A stretch of DNA of 64,000 bases from CAWINX01 sp963702055 (GTDB taxonomy: Bacteria; Actinomycetota; Thermoleophilia; Solirubrobacterales; 70-9): positions 2,232,001 through 2,296,000 of the forward strand of contig OY969702.1 of NCBI GenBank assembly GCA_963702055.1. Reading direction: 5' to 3'. This document shows, piece after piece, positions 51,180 through 61,107 of the stretch; the first letter of the stretch is position 1; each line of letters begins with the position of its first letter. Under the pieces are notes generated by a model that saw only the letters and a list, made by a program, of their open reading frames with translations, was not told the DNA's origin and did not search any database. Made by a program: the position numbers and the translations under genes.

Positions 51180-51794
51180 TTGAGCACCACGAAGAGTCGG
51201 ACTCGAGATGGAGTCCGCCCAAACCTGATCAAGGCGATTTCTCATCCCCTGCGCGCGGACATCCTCGCGATCCTCAACGAGCGGGTCGCGAGTCCCAACC
51301 AGCTTTCCCAGGAGCTGGGGGAGGGACTCAGCCAGGTCAGCTATCACGTCAAGGTGCTGAAGGACTACGACTGCATCGAGTTGGTCGATACCAAGCAGCG
51401 CCGCGGCGCGGTCGAGCACTTCTACCGGGCGACGACGCGGGCGATCCTCAGCGACGACGATTGGGCTCAGCTGCCGAAGTCGCTGAGGAGCGGTATGAGC
51501 GCCTCGCTCGTGCAGGGCATGATCGACGACGTGTCGGCGGCGATGCGCGGGGGGACCTTTGCCGCGCGCGACGAGCATCATGTGAGCTGGACGCCGGTGA
51601 TCGTCGACGAGGAGGGCTGGCGCGATCTGGCCGAGACCCTGAGCGACACCCTCGAGCGCGTCTTCACGATCCAGGCCGAGAGCGCCGAGCGGATGATCGA
51701 GTCCGGAGAGGAGAGCCTCTCGGCCGCGGTGGCGATGATCGGCTACGAGGCATATCCGCAGGCGTCGCGAAAGCGGGGAACGTCGGGCGGGTAG
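51180..51794 (+). CDS. ArsR-like winged-helix transcriptional regulator
   Basis: A 204-residue protein. Residues about 12-85 form an ArsR/HTH_20 winged helix (H-P-L-R-A-D-I-L-A-I-L-N-E, S-Y-H-V-K-V-L). The C-terminal part of about 110 residues is an unassigned helical domain. TTG 51180 with GGAGG eight bases upstream is the best start. It is divergent from the peptide gene; the 220-base shared region holds the imperfect palindrome ATTGGTTTCAACTAAT (51038-51053), a possible operator. Confidence 0.75.
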   Translation: MSTTKSRTRDGVRPNLIKAISHPLRADILAILNERVASPNQLSQELGEGLSQVSYHVKVLKDYDCIELVDTKQRRGAVEHFYRATTRAILSDDDWAQLPKSLRSGMSASLVQGMIDDVSAAMRGGTFAARDEHHVSWTPVIVDEEGWRDLAETLSDTLERVFTIQAESAERMIESGEESLSAAVAMIGYEAYPQASRKRGTSGG

Positions 51795-51830
51795 TTCCGG
51801 CGTCCGGCCGTAAGGCCTCCGGCGGGTTGT

Positions 51831-52517
51831 CTAACCCGCCAGCTCGCGCGCCCGCGCGAAGACCGCGTCGAGCATCGGCTCGGTCAGCCTGCCGGTGAAG
51901 GTGTTCTGCTGGCTCGGGTGGTAGCAGCCGAGCAGCGCCCAGCGTCCGGCCCGTGCCTCGGCGCCGTGGCCGAAGCGGGGCTTGGGACGGGGCACCTCTT
52001 CGCCGAGGGCCCGGACGGCCCGCAGCGCCCCGTCCCAGGCGAAGCTGCCGAGGGCGACGATCACCCGGCTGCGCTCCAGCAGCGCCAGCTCGCGCTCTAT
52101 ATAAGGGAGGCAGTTGTCGCGCTCGCTCGGGGTCGGCTTGTTGGCCGGCGGCGCGCAGCGCACCACCGCGGTCACGTAGGCGTCGCGCAGGCGCAGGCCG
52201 TCGTCGCGCCGGGTCGAGCCCGGTTGGGACGCGTAGCCGGCTCGGTGCAGCGCCGCGTAGAGCCAGTCGCCGGAGCGGTCGCCGGTGAACATCCGCCCGG
52301 TGCGGTTGGCGCCGTGCGCGGCGGGGGCGAGGCCGACGATCGCCAGCCGCGCCGCCGGGTCGCCGAACCCCGCCACGGGGCGTCCCCAGTAGTCCTCGCC
52401 GCGGAAGCGCCGCGGCGGGTCGGCCGCGGCGGCCTCGCGCCACTCGACCAGCCGCGGGCAGCGCCGGCAGGCGTGCACCTCGGCGGTCAGCGACTCCATA
52501 GGCTTGCGGGCGTCCAT
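51831..52517 (-). CDS. Family 5 uracil-DNA glycosylase (UdgB-like)
   Basis: A 228-residue DNA repair enzyme. It has C-R-R-C-P-R near residues 17-22, part of the iron-sulfur cluster ligands, then G-L-A-P-A-A-H-G-A-N-R-T-G-R-M-F near residue 60 (motif 1) and C-Y-H-P-S-Q-Q-N near residue 193 (motif with catalytic His). The Ala in motif 1, instead of Glu or Asn, is typical of family 5, which removes uracil and other deaminated bases. ATG 52517 is used; ATG 52499 is an alternative. Confidence 0.85.
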   Translation of the reverse strand: MDARKPMESLTAEVHACRRCPRLVEWREAAAADPPRRFRGEDYWGRPVAGFGDPAARLAIVGLAPAAHGANRTGRMFTGDRSGDWLYAALHRAGYASQPGSTRRDDGLRLRDAYVTAVVRCAPPANKPTPSERDNCLPYIERELALLERSRVIVALGSFAWDGALRAVRALGEEVPRPKPRFGHGAEARAGRWALLGCYHPSQQNTFTGRLTEPMLDAVFARARELAG

Positions 52518-52565
52518 GGCTGAGCGAACCACTTTTACCGGGCCTCGGTGGGGGATGATGCCCGC

Positions 52566-54803
52566 GTGACCGGCCCCCTCTATGCCATCGGGCGCTTCTG
52601 CTCGCGCTTCCACTACCCGGTGATCGGCTTCTGGATCGTCGCCGCGGTCGTCCTCGTCCTGCTCGGCCAGGCCAACGGCAGCAAGACCAACGACAACCTC
52701 ACCCTGCCCGGCACCGGCTCGACCAACGCCACCAACCTGCTCGAGAAGAACCTGCCCCAGCAGGCATACGGCAGCAACCCGCTGGTGATCAAGGCCAAGG
52801 GGGGTGCCGTGCTCACCTCCGCCGCCTACACCACGGCGGTCGACAAGACGGTCAAGAAGCTCGCCGCCCTTCCCGACGTCAACTCGGCGGTCAACCCGCT
52901 CACCCCGCAGGGCGCCGCCTTCCTCAGCAAGGACCGCTCCATCGCCTACGTGCCGGTCGTCCTCAGCGTCGGCCCCGGCGACCTCACCGAGGACCAGGCC
53001 CAGGCCGTGCTCGACGCCGGCGGCCCCGCCACGGCTGCCGGCCTCGACGTCTCCGTCGGCGGCTACGTCGGCCAGGCGCTCTCCAAGCCCGACACCGGCA
53101 TCAGCGACGCGATCGGCATCGCCGCGGCGATCGTCATCCTGCTCTTCGCCTTCGGCACCGCGACCGCGATGGTGCTGCCGATCAGCTCGGCGATCCTCGG
53201 CCTCGCCTGCGCGCTCTCGATCATCCGCCTGCTGGAGAGCGTCGTCCAGGTGCCGAGCGTCGCCTCGACCCTGGCGACGATGATCGGCCTCGGCGTCGGC
53301 ATCGACTACGCGCTGTTCATCGTCACCCGCCACAAACTCCAGCTCGCCGACGGCATGGAGCTGCGCGAGTCGATCGCCCGCGCCACCGCCACCGCGGGCG
53401 GCGCCGTCGTCTTCGCCGGCTCCACCGTGGTGATCGCGCTCTGCTCACTCGCCTTCGCCGACATCCCCCTGGTCACCACGCTCGGCTTCACCGCGGCGAT
53501 CGCCGTGGTCGTCGCCGTCCTCGCCGCGACCACCCTGCTGCCGGCGATGCTCGGCGCGCTCGGCCCCCACATCAACTCGCTGCGCGTCCAGCTCGGCAGC
53601 ACCCATCCCGACGACAAGAAGCCGCACGGCTGGACCCGCTGGGCGCGCGGCGTCGCCAAACGGCCCTGGCGCTCGGCGATCGCCTCCCTCGCCGTCCTCG
53701 TCGTCCTCGCCATCCCGGTTCTCCAGCTCGACCTCGGCCAGAACGACATCAGCGCCCTGCCCAAGTCGACAACCGCGCGCCAGGCCTACGACGGCCTCAC
53801 CGCGGGCTTCGGCCCCGGCTACAGCGGGCCGCTGCTGATCGCCTCCAAGTTCCAGACGCCGGCCGACGCGCAGCGGGCGCTGCCCGGCCTGGAGAAGTCG
53901 ATCGGCGGCGCGCCCGACGTCGCCCTGGTCTCCTCGCCGACCCTCGACAAGGCGGGGAGGGTCGCGGTCTTCACGGTGATCTCCAACTCGACGCCATGGG
54001 CGGACGCGACGGTCAACCTGGTCAACAACCTGCGCGACAACGTCATCCCCAAGGCGATGGCGGGGACCGGCGGCGTCGCCTACGTCGGCGGCCAGACCGC
54101 CGGCTACATCGACCTCGCCACCCAGATCTCCGACAAGCTGCCGATGATGATCGCGATCGTCGTCGGGCTCAGCTTCATCGTCCTGCTCTTCGCCTTCCGC
54201 TCGATCCTGGTGCCGGTCAAGGCGGCGGCGATGAACCTGCTCTCGGTCGGCGCCGCCTACGGTGTCGTCACCGCGGTCTTCCAACTCGGCTGGGGGTCCT
54301 CGTTGATCGGCCTCGACCACGCGATCCCGATCGTCAGCTTCGTGCCGTTGCTGATGTTCGCGATCCTCTTCGGGCTGTCGATGGACTACGAGGTCTTCCT
54401 GCTCACCCAGATGCGCGAGCACTACAAAGACCACGGCGACGCCGAGCGCGCGGTGATCGAGGGCCTGGCCAATACCGGCCGCGTGATCACCTCGGCGGCG
54501 GCGATCATGGTCTGCGTCTTCACCAGCTTCGTCCTCAACGGCAACCCGGTGGTGAAGGAGTTCGGGGTCGGTCTGGCGGTGGCGATCGCGATCGACTCGA
54601 CCCTGGTCCGCTGCCTGCTCGTCCCGGCGGTGATGGTGCTGATGGGCAAGCGTGCCTGGTGGCTGCCCCGCTGGCTGGACCGCGTCCTGCCTCACCTCAG
54701 CATCGAGGGCGAGGACTACTTCGCCGCCCGCGACGCGAAGCTGGCGGCGGCGGCCGCCGGCTCATCCGCCGGAACCGAACCTGCGCCAGGGCCCACCAAG
54801 TGA
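52566..54803 (+). CDS. MMPL-family RND transporter
   Basis: A 745-residue membrane protein with two halves, each an extracytoplasmic loop domain followed by five to six helices, the MMPL/RND fold. It has the central T-M-I-G-L-G-V-G-I-D-Y-A-L-F motif near residue 238-251 and its repeat G-L-S-M-D-Y-E-V-F near 605. Such proteins export lipids or drugs. GTG 52566 gives the usual M-T-G-P-L-Y-A-I-G-R start; GTG 52548 is also possible. Confidence 0.85.
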   Translation: MTGPLYAIGRFCSRFHYPVIGFWIVAAVVLVLLGQANGSKTNDNLTLPGTGSTNATNLLEKNLPQQAYGSNPLVIKAKGGAVLTSAAYTTAVDKTVKKLAALPDVNSAVNPLTPQGAAFLSKDRSIAYVPVVLSVGPGDLTEDQAQAVLDAGGPATAAGLDVSVGGYVGQALSKPDTGISDAIGIAAAIVILLFAFGTATAMVLPISSAILGLACALSIIRLLESVVQVPSVASTLATMIGLGVGIDYALFIVTRHKLQLADGMELRESIARATATAGGAVVFAGSTVVIALCSLAFADIPLVTTLGFTAAIAVVVAVLAATTLLPAMLGALGPHINSLRVQLGSTHPDDKKPHGWTRWARGVAKRPWRSAIASLAVLVVLAIPVLQLDLGQNDISALPKSTTARQAYDGLTAGFGPGYSGPLLIASKFQTPADAQRALPGLEKSIGGAPDVALVSSPTLDKAGRVAVFTVISNSTPWADATVNLVNNLRDNVIPKAMAGTGGVAYVGGQTAGYIDLATQISDKLPMMIAIVVGLSFIVLLFAFRSILVPVKAAAMNLLSVGAAYGVVTAVFQLGWGSSLIGLDHAIPIVSFVPLLMFAILFGLSMDYEVFLLTQMREHYKDHGDAERAVIEGLANTGRVITSAAAIMVCVFTSFVLNGNPVVKEFGVGLAVAIAIDSTLVRCLLVPAVMVLMGKRAWWLPRWLDRVLPHLSIEGEDYFAARDAKLAAAAAGSSAGTEPAPGPTK

Positions 54804-54812
54804 CCCCCCTCC

Positions 54813-54857
54813 GGTGCAACGCGTAGTCCCTCCCACAGAGGGAAAACGCGTTGCACC
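54813..54857. repeat. 45-bp palindromic element, copy 3
   Basis: GGTGCAACGCG and its perfect complement CGCGTTGCACC flank 23 bases. Located between mmpL-like and pgsA-like genes. Confidence 0.85.
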
Positions 54858-54891
54858 ACCCGGATTTCCCCCTTGTTGGGAAGATTGAGCG

Positions 54892-55464
54892 GTGTTCCCG
54901 CTCAACCTGCCCAACGTCCTCACCCTGTTGCGGATCCTCGCGGTCCCGGTGGTGGTGGTCGCCTTGCTGGGAGAGACGCCGAACGGGGACGCCCTCGCCG
55001 CCGCCGTCTTCGCCCTCGCCGCGCTGACCGACGGCCTCGACGGCTACTTCGCCCGCTCCCGCGACGCCGTCACCACCTTCGGCAAGCTGATGGACCCGAT
55101 CGCCGACAAGCTGCTGATCGCCGCGGCGCTCGTCTCGCTCGTCTCGCTGAACCGCGTCGCCCCCTGGGTGGCGATGGTGATCATCGCCCGCGAGTTCGCG
55201 GTCACGGTGATGCGGGCGATCGCGATCGAGCGCGGCGTCGTCATCTCCGCCAGCTGGCTGGGCAAGGCGAAGACCGTCCTCCAAATCGCCGCCGTCTTCG
55301 CCCTGATCGCCGAGAACCCGGCCCCCACCTGGGTCGACATCCTCGTCTATGCGGCGGTCGCCGCCACCCTGATCAGTGGCGCCGACTACTTCTTCGGCCT
55401 GCGCCGGCGCCTCGAAGAGGCCCAGCGCAAACAGCGCCCCAGCGCCAAGACCACCCCGAATTAG
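54892..55464 (+). CDS. pgsA: CDP-diacylglycerol-glycerol-3-phosphate phosphatidyltransferase
   Basis: A 190-residue membrane enzyme of phospholipid synthesis. It has the CDP-alcohol phosphotransferase motif D-G-x-x-A-R-x8-G-x3-D-x3-D as D-G-Y-F-A-R...G-K-L-M-D-P-I-A-D near residues 47-70 and about five helices. PgsA makes phosphatidylglycerol phosphate; a close relative making another phosphatidyl alcohol cannot be excluded. GTG 54892 is the start. Confidence 0.85.
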   Translation: MFPLNLPNVLTLLRILAVPVVVVALLGETPNGDALAAAVFALAALTDGLDGYFARSRDAVTTFGKLMDPIADKLLIAAALVSLVSLNRVAPWVAMVIIAREFAVTVMRAIAIERGVVISASWLGKAKTVLQIAAVFALIAENPAPTWVDILVYAAVAATLISGADYFFGLRRRLEEAQRKQRPSAKTTPN

Positions 55465-55517
55465 CTCGGCTGGTCGGGCTGCAAATGCGCCCTGGACTCG
55501 TAGGGCAGCCAGAACCC

Positions 55518-55562
55518 GGTAAAGCGCATTCAGGACCCATGTCCCCACGGACGCGTTGCACC
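55518..55562. repeat. 45-bp palindromic element, copy 4 (degenerate)
   Basis: The right arm CGCGTTGCACC is intact; the left arm GGTAAAGCGC has diverged. The length is still 45 bp. Confidence 0.5.
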
Positions 55563-55675
55563 GTACGTCACATAGTCGCGCCCTAGTTCTGACATTCAGC
55601 GCGCCCCACGCGCGCCCGTCGCCGCAACGCTTCTCCCATGGCGATCAACGGAGAGAAGCCTCCGCCCCCGCCCAC

Positions 55676-55720
55676 GGTGCAACGCGTAAGCGCGCCCACA
55701 GAACGCCAACGCGTTACACC
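55676..55720. repeat. 45-bp palindromic element, copy 5
   Basis: GGTGCAACGCG, 23 bases, CGCGTTACACC. First of three at an exact 72-bp period. Confidence 0.85.
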
Positions 55721-55747
55721 GCGGACCGCCTCGCAGTCTCCCCCGCC

Positions 55748-55792
55748 GGTGCAACGCGTTTCCCCTGTGTCAGGCGAAAAACGCGTTACACC
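55748..55792. repeat. 45-bp palindromic element, copy 6
   Basis: Same arms as copy 5, starting exactly 72 bp after it. Confidence 0.85.
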
Positions 55793-55819
55793 GACCTCGA
55801 CGCAGCGCAAACACCTCGC

Positions 55820-55864
55820 GGTGCAACGCGTTTTCCCGCCCGTAGGGGGAGAACGCGTTGCACC
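55820..55864. repeat. 45-bp palindromic element, copy 7
   Basis: Right arm CGCGTTGCACC, starting exactly 72 bp after copy 6. It contains the GTG (55821) that may start the next gene. Confidence 0.85.
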
Positions 55865-56768
55865 GAGCCATGCGGCGACCGAGGCGATTCGTCTGCTGGC
55901 GGAGCGCCAACACGGGATCGTCGCCGCCCGGCAGCTAATCGAGATGGGCTTGACCTGGAGGCTGATCGAGGCCCGGGTCGCCGCCGGCCTCCTGATCCCG
56001 CTCCACCGAGGCGTCTTCGCCCTGGGCCATCGGCGGATCAACAGGTACGGCGAATGGATGGCCGCGGTGCTCGCCTGCGGCCCGGGCGCCGTTCTCTCCT
56101 ACGGGAGCGCTGCCCACCTCTGGGGAATCCGCGGCTCCCGCGGCCCGATCGAGGTGACCCGAGTCTCGGGCCACCACCGGCCGCACGGCGTCCGCCTCCA
56201 TCAGACCCGCTCGCTGCCGGACGAGGACATCGACGAGCACGCCGGAATCCCCGTGACCTCGCTCCCGCGGACCCTGGTCGACGAGGCAAGCCGGCTCGAC
56301 GATCTGCAGATGGAGCGGGAACTCGTCGAGGCCGCTTCAAGCGGCAACCTGCGCTGGCCTCGGTTGGATCAAGTCCTCGAGAGGAGCAGGGGACGCAAGG
56401 GTGTGGGCCGCCTCCGCCGTCTCGCCCGAGCGGTCAACCCGAACGCCGTCGACGTCCGCTCGCCGATGGAAATCGACCTCCTCTCGCTCTGCCGCAAATT
56501 CAAGCTGCCGCCGCCGCAGGTCAACGTCCTCGTCGAGGGGCACCTGGTCGACTTCTACTGGCCACAGGCCAGGCTCATCGTCGAAGCCGACAGCTACGTG
56601 CATCACGGCAATCGCCCCGCTTTTGAGCGCGACCATGTGAACACGGCGATGCTGAAGCTCGCCGGCTACGAGGTCCTCCGCGCGACCCATGGCCTGCTCA
56701 ATCCTCGGCCGGAAAGGTTCATGCAACTGGTCCGCAACTCGCTCGACCGCCAAATACCAACGAGTTGA
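55821..56768 (+). CDS. AbiEi/DUF559-type protein
   Basis: A 315-residue protein if started at GTG 55821. Residues about 15-90 match the type IV antitoxin AbiEi-like winged helix (A-E-R-Q-H-G-I-V-A-A-R-Q-L). The C-terminal domain is DUF559-like, related to very short patch repair endonucleases (D-F-Y-W-P-Q-A-R-L-I-V-E-A-D, then the H-G...F-E-R-D segment). Such proteins occur in many copies in actinobacteria; their role is unclear. ATG 55638 is the longest start but would translate through two more palindromic elements and has no ribosome site. Confidence 0.7.
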   Translation: MQRVFPPVGGERVAPSHAATEAIRLLAERQHGIVAARQLIEMGLTWRLIEARVAAGLLIPLHRGVFALGHRRINRYGEWMAAVLACGPGAVLSYGSAAHLWGIRGSRGPIEVTRVSGHHRPHGVRLHQTRSLPDEDIDEHAGIPVTSLPRTLVDEASRLDDLQMERELVEAASSGNLRWPRLDQVLERSRGRKGVGRLRRLARAVNPNAVDVRSPMEIDLLSLCRKFKLPPPQVNVLVEGHLVDFYWPQARLIVEADSYVHHGNRPAFERDHVNTAMLKLAGYEVLRATHGLLNPRPERFMQLVRNSLDRQIPTS

Positions 56769-56797
56769 GTCCGGCCGGCCGGCTCGTCCCTCTCCTC

Positions 56798-56842
56798 GGT
56801 GCAACGCGCTCTCCCGCTCTCAGGCGGAAAACGCGTTACACC
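56798..56842. repeat. 45-bp palindromic element, copy 8
   Basis: GGTGCAACGCG, 23 bases, CGCGTTACACC, between two convergent stops. Confidence 0.85.
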
Positions 56843-56852
56843 GCGGCGTAGC

Positions 56853-57914
56853 TCAGGCCGCCGGCGCCTCGAGCCACTCGCGCATCGTTGTGTGGCGGCG
56901 TTGGTGCTCGCCGCTCGACAACTCGGCGCGCAGATCCGCCAAGGTGCCGTAGCGCTCGGCCACCACGTTGTGACGGTGGATCGTCTCGAGGTTCTCCTGG
57001 CGGGCCATGACGAAGGCCTCGCCGGGCATCTCGCCGTAGTCCTCGACCACGCGGCGGACCATCTCCCGCACGCAGTCCTCGACGAAGCGCGGTTGCGAGT
57101 GGGCCTTGGCGACCACCGCCAACTCGTCGGGCCGCTTCATCAGCTCATAGATCTCCGAGCTCATCGATCCCTCGACGATCCGCAGCAGCTCCGGCGCGTC
57201 GATCCACGCCTCGCCGCCTTCCGGGCAGCCGATGTGCAGGGTGCCGATGCCGCGCTGGTTGTGGGTGGCGATCGGCACCGCCTCCATCACCCGCTCGATC
57301 TGCGCGGCGTCGAAGCCGTCCTCGGCGAGCCGCTCCCGCGCCAGCCCGGCGACCATCTCCTGCGCGCACGGGCAGGCGGTCATCCCCTGCGCCTGCACCC
57401 CGGTCAGCGTCCGCGTCCCTCGCTCCGAGGCGACCGCCGTCCCGAACAAAACGTAGATCTCCTGGGTGCGCTGCCCCGTCGCCGGCGTCGACACCGTCTC
57501 GGGATAGCGCGCCGTCACCGAGACCTCCGCCCGCAGCCCGTCCTGGCGCTCGCGCACCCGCTGGGCGATGTGCGCCGCGAGGACCTCCGCCCGGAACGCC
57601 TCGCCCAGCACCACCTCGTCGATCGCCTCGCCGACGATCTCCTCGAAGCGGGACATGTGCACCCCCGCCTGCCGCGGCTCGAGGTCGACGAAGCACTCGA
57701 ACTCCGCGTAAAAGAGGTTCTCGCCCCCGTCGGCCTTCACCCGGATCACCTTCTCGACCCCGGTGACGCCAACCCGCGAGAGGCTGACCTGCGTCGCCGG
57801 CACCCCGGCCTGCACGTCCGGCGCGCTGGGAGAGACCCCCGGCGCGCTTGCGGAGACGGTTGTCGCGTTGGGCTCCACGGCTAACGAAGGGTAAGCGACC
57901 GGCCGCCTCGACAC
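56853..57914 (-). CDS. folE2: GTP cyclohydrolase FolE2 (type IB)
   Basis: A 353-residue enzyme of the FolE2/MptA type, which turns GTP into 7,8-dihydroneopterin triphosphate, the entry to folate or related pterins. Recognisable are the early D-V-Q-A-G-V-P-A-T-Q-V-S-L-S-R-V-G-V-T-G block near residues 33-52 and the M-T-A-C-P-C-A-Q-E-M motif near 178-187 with the metal-binding Cys. GTG 57914 is the longest start; about 30 extra residues may not belong. The pterin could serve folate synthesis. Confidence 0.85.
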   Translation of the reverse strand: MSRRPVAYPSLAVEPNATTVSASAPGVSPSAPDVQAGVPATQVSLSRVGVTGVEKVIRVKADGGENLFYAEFECFVDLEPRQAGVHMSRFEEIVGEAIDEVVLGEAFRAEVLAAHIAQRVRERQDGLRAEVSVTARYPETVSTPATGQRTQEIYVLFGTAVASERGTRTLTGVQAQGMTACPCAQEMVAGLARERLAEDGFDAAQIERVMEAVPIATHNQRGIGTLHIGCPEGGEAWIDAPELLRIVEGSMSSEIYELMKRPDELAVVAKAHSQPRFVEDCVREMVRRVVEDYGEMPGEAFVMARQENLETIHRHNVVAERYGTLADLRAELSSGEHQRRHTTMREWLEAPAA

Positions 57915-58030
57915 CCCTTCGGCACGCCGTTTGCTTTGACACTTTGCGCCTATACTTCGCCGCGGTCGGAGCTACAGGGCCGGCCCCCCGGTTAGGGGGA
58001 AGGGTTACCGGAGGAACGAGCATCGAGCCG

Positions 58031-59154
<1,124 letters not shown>

Positions 59155-59158
<4 letters not shown>

Positions 59159-59616
59159 CGCGGGTCGAGGACGAAGACCGCGATCTCGCGGTCGGTGCGG
59201 GACTCGTAGGTGTCGAAGCCCGAGAACAGGTCGTTGATCTTGCGCCACAATTCGGCGCGCTCCTCGCCCGCGGCGATCCTGGCCCGCACCGGGGTGCGCT
59301 TGCGCCCCAACTCGACCTCGGCCTCGGGGTTCGCCTTCAGGTTGAGGGACCAGGCCGGCTCGTTGCTGTGGCCGGCGTTGGAGCCGATCACGACCAGCCG
59401 CTCGCCGTCCCTCATATAGAGGACCGGAGCGGTGCGCTGCTGGCCGGATTTGCGCCCGGTGCTCGTCAGCAGCAGCACCGGCGCGTCGCCGACGTGGCCG
59501 CCGATTCGCCCGCCGCTAAGCCGGTAGAGGGGGATGTTGAACTTGCCGGTCAAGCGCAGCGCAGTCGCGCTCGACGTCGAGATCCGCGTATAGAAGCTGT
59601 CGGGCAGCAGCGCCAC
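59155..59616 (-). CDS. Ddn-like F420-dependent nitroreductase/quinone reductase
   Basis: A 153-residue protein of the deazaflavin-dependent nitroreductase (DUF385) family. It has the conserved L-L-L-T-S-T-G-R-K-S-G-Q-Q-R-T-A-P near residues 39-55 and G-S-N-A-G near 70. Members bind F420H2 and reduce quinones or nitro compounds. GTG 59616 is chosen by family length. Convergent with the sigma gene, sharing CTAG at the stops. Confidence 0.8.
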
Positions 59617-59668
59617 GGGCGGCGAGTATCTCACGCCCCCCGCGCACCAGGGCGTAGAGTGCGAGGCG

Positions 59669-60055
59669 ATGGCCGAGCCGCACCCCTTCCGCCGCGCCGC
59701 CGAGGCCAAGGACATCGACCTGCTCGCCGAGACCCTGCGCGACGACGTCGTCCTCCACAGCCCGATCCTCTTCCGCCCCTTCGAGGGACGCGAGATCGTC
59801 ACCCAGGTCCTCACCCACGTCGCCGCCACCCTCGAGGACCTCACCTACGTCGACGAGGCCGCCGGCGAGGGCACCGTCGTCCTTCGCTTCACAGCCCGGG
59901 TCGGCGACCGCGAGCTGGAGGGCATCGACTACCTGACGCTCGACGAGGACGGCCGCGTCGCCGACCTCACCGTCTTCATGCGCCCGATGTCCGCTCTCAC
60001 CCGCTTCAACGAGCAGATGGCGGAGCGCCTCGGGGTTCCGTCCGGTCCCGCCTAG
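59669..60055 (+). CDS. NTF2/SnoaL-like protein
   Basis: A 128-residue protein with the alpha+beta cone fold (N-terminal helices with A-E-A-K-D-I-D-L-L-A-E-T-L-R-D-D-V-V-L-H-S-P), as in SnoaL-like and nuclear transport factor 2 family proteins. These bind small ligands or act as isomerases. Divergent from the Ddn-like gene. No catalytic assignment possible. Confidence 0.75.
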   Translation: MAEPHPFRRAAEAKDIDLLAETLRDDVVLHSPILFRPFEGREIVTQVLTHVAATLEDLTYVDEAAGEGTVVLRFTARVGDRELEGIDYLTLDEDGRVADLTVFMRPMSALTRFNEQMAERLGVPSGPA

Positions 60056-60095
60056 CCCCGTCGGCCCTACCCTCTCTAGAATCGCTCTTCACCTC

Positions 60096-60177
60096 GGGGG
60101 AGTGTCCGAGTGGTTAAAGGAGACTGGCTGTAAACCAGTTGGCTATGCCTACGCAGGTTCGAATCCTGCCTCCCCCA
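60096..60177 (+). tRNA. tRNA-Tyr (anticodon GTA)
   Basis: A class II tRNA: acceptor GGGGGAG/CTCCCCC, anticodon loop CTGTAAA with GTA, a long variable arm, T-loop TTCGAAT, discriminator A at 60177. CCA is not encoded. The start codon of the next gene begins two bases further. Confidence 0.95.
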
Positions 60178-60178
60178 T

Positions 60179-60922
60179 ATGAGCAGTCTCGACGGCCGCG
60201 TCATCGCCATCGCCGGGGTCGGCGGCGGGCTGGGGCCCGTGGTTGCCGAGCGGCTCGCCCGCGCCGGTGCAATCGTCGCCGGCACCGACCGCGACCAGGC
60301 CCGCCTCGACGTGCTCGCCGCCGAGCTCGGCATCCCCGCCGAGCACTGGGACGGCCGCGCCGTCGACCTGCTCGACGAGGGAGCCGCCCGTGACTGGTGC
60401 GCCGCGCTGGCGCAGCGCTTCGGCCGGGTCGACGGCCTCCTGCACCTGGTCGGCGGCTGGCGTGGGGGAGAGCCGCTGCACGAGGCGCCGCTCGCCGACT
60501 GGGCGCTCCTGCACGACCTCCTTATAAGGACCGTCCAGCACACGACCCGCGCCTTCCACGACCAGCTCGCCGCCTCCCCCCACGGTCGCTTCGTCCTCGT
60601 CTCCGCCAAGCAGGCCCAGCAACCCTCCAACTCCAACGCCGCCTACGCCGCCGCCAAGGCGGCCGCCGAGGCCTGGACCCTCGCCCTCGCCGACGGCTTC
60701 GACGGCGACACCGATCCGCCGGATCCGCCCGATCAACCGGGAGCAGCCACCGCCAACATCGTCGTCGTCGATGCGATCCTCACCCCGGCGATGCGGGCCG
60801 AGTCCCCTGACGCCGACTTCCCTACCTTCACTCCCGCCGAGCACATCGCCGAGGCGGTCGCCTTCCTCTGCTCGGACGCCGCCGCCAAGATGAACGGTCA
60901 GCGGCTCTCGCTTCACCCCTGA
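60179..60922 (+). CDS. Short-chain dehydrogenase/reductase
   Basis: A 247-residue SDR. The cofactor motif is G-V-G-G-G-L-G near residues 13-19, and the active-site Ser and Y-A-A-A-K pair lie near 141 and 155-159. Substrate unknown. ATG 60179 is separated from the tRNA-Tyr gene by one base, so there is no room for a ribosome site outside the tRNA. A leaderless mRNA after tRNA processing is likely. Confidence 0.8.
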   Translation: MSSLDGRVIAIAGVGGGLGPVVAERLARAGAIVAGTDRDQARLDVLAAELGIPAEHWDGRAVDLLDEGAARDWCAALAQRFGRVDGLLHLVGGWRGGEPLHEAPLADWALLHDLLIRTVQHTTRAFHDQLAASPHGRFVLVSAKQAQQPSNSNAAYAAAKAAAEAWTLALADGFDGDTDPPDPPDQPGAATANIVVVDAILTPAMRAESPDADFPTFTPAEHIAEAVAFLCSDAAAKMNGQRLSLHP

Positions 60923-60938
60923 ACCTGTCCCCGGCCAC

Positions 60939-60983
60939 GGTGCAACGCGTTGACCCCGTAATAGAGGGCAAACGCGTTACACC
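60939..60983. repeat. 45-bp palindromic element, copy 9
   Basis: GGTGCAACGCG, 23 bases, CGCGTTACACC, 16 bases after the SDR stop. Confidence 0.85.
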
Positions 60984-61010
60984 GTGGCCGGGGTGGGGGG
61001 CCTTTTCCGC

Positions 61011-61055
61011 GGTGCAACGCGTATGGGGTCTGACAGCCGGCAAACGCGTTACACC
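61011..61055. repeat. 45-bp palindromic element, copy 10
   Basis: Same arms as copy 9, starting exactly 72 bp after it, in front of the MerR-family gene. Confidence 0.85.
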
Positions 61056-61093
61056 GCAGGGGAGGGACGCTGAACGCGCCACGAATCGATGTC

Positions 61094-61107
61094 ACATAGG
61101 CCTATGT
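61094..61107. promoter_or_regulatory. Perfect 14-bp palindrome, probable MerR operator
   Basis: ACATAGGCCTATGT is its own complement and lies 12 bases upstream of the MerR-family start. The position suggests autoregulation. Confidence 0.6.

Noticed and set aside
55676..55864. CRISPR array (regular repeats and spacers)
   Set aside because: Only two or three units, repeats are palindromic with variable centres, most copies are solitary, and no Cas gene is present.
56799..57884. Plus-strand frame opposite folE2
   Set aside because: Leu/Arg/His-rich antisense shadow of a well-recognised gene on the other strand.
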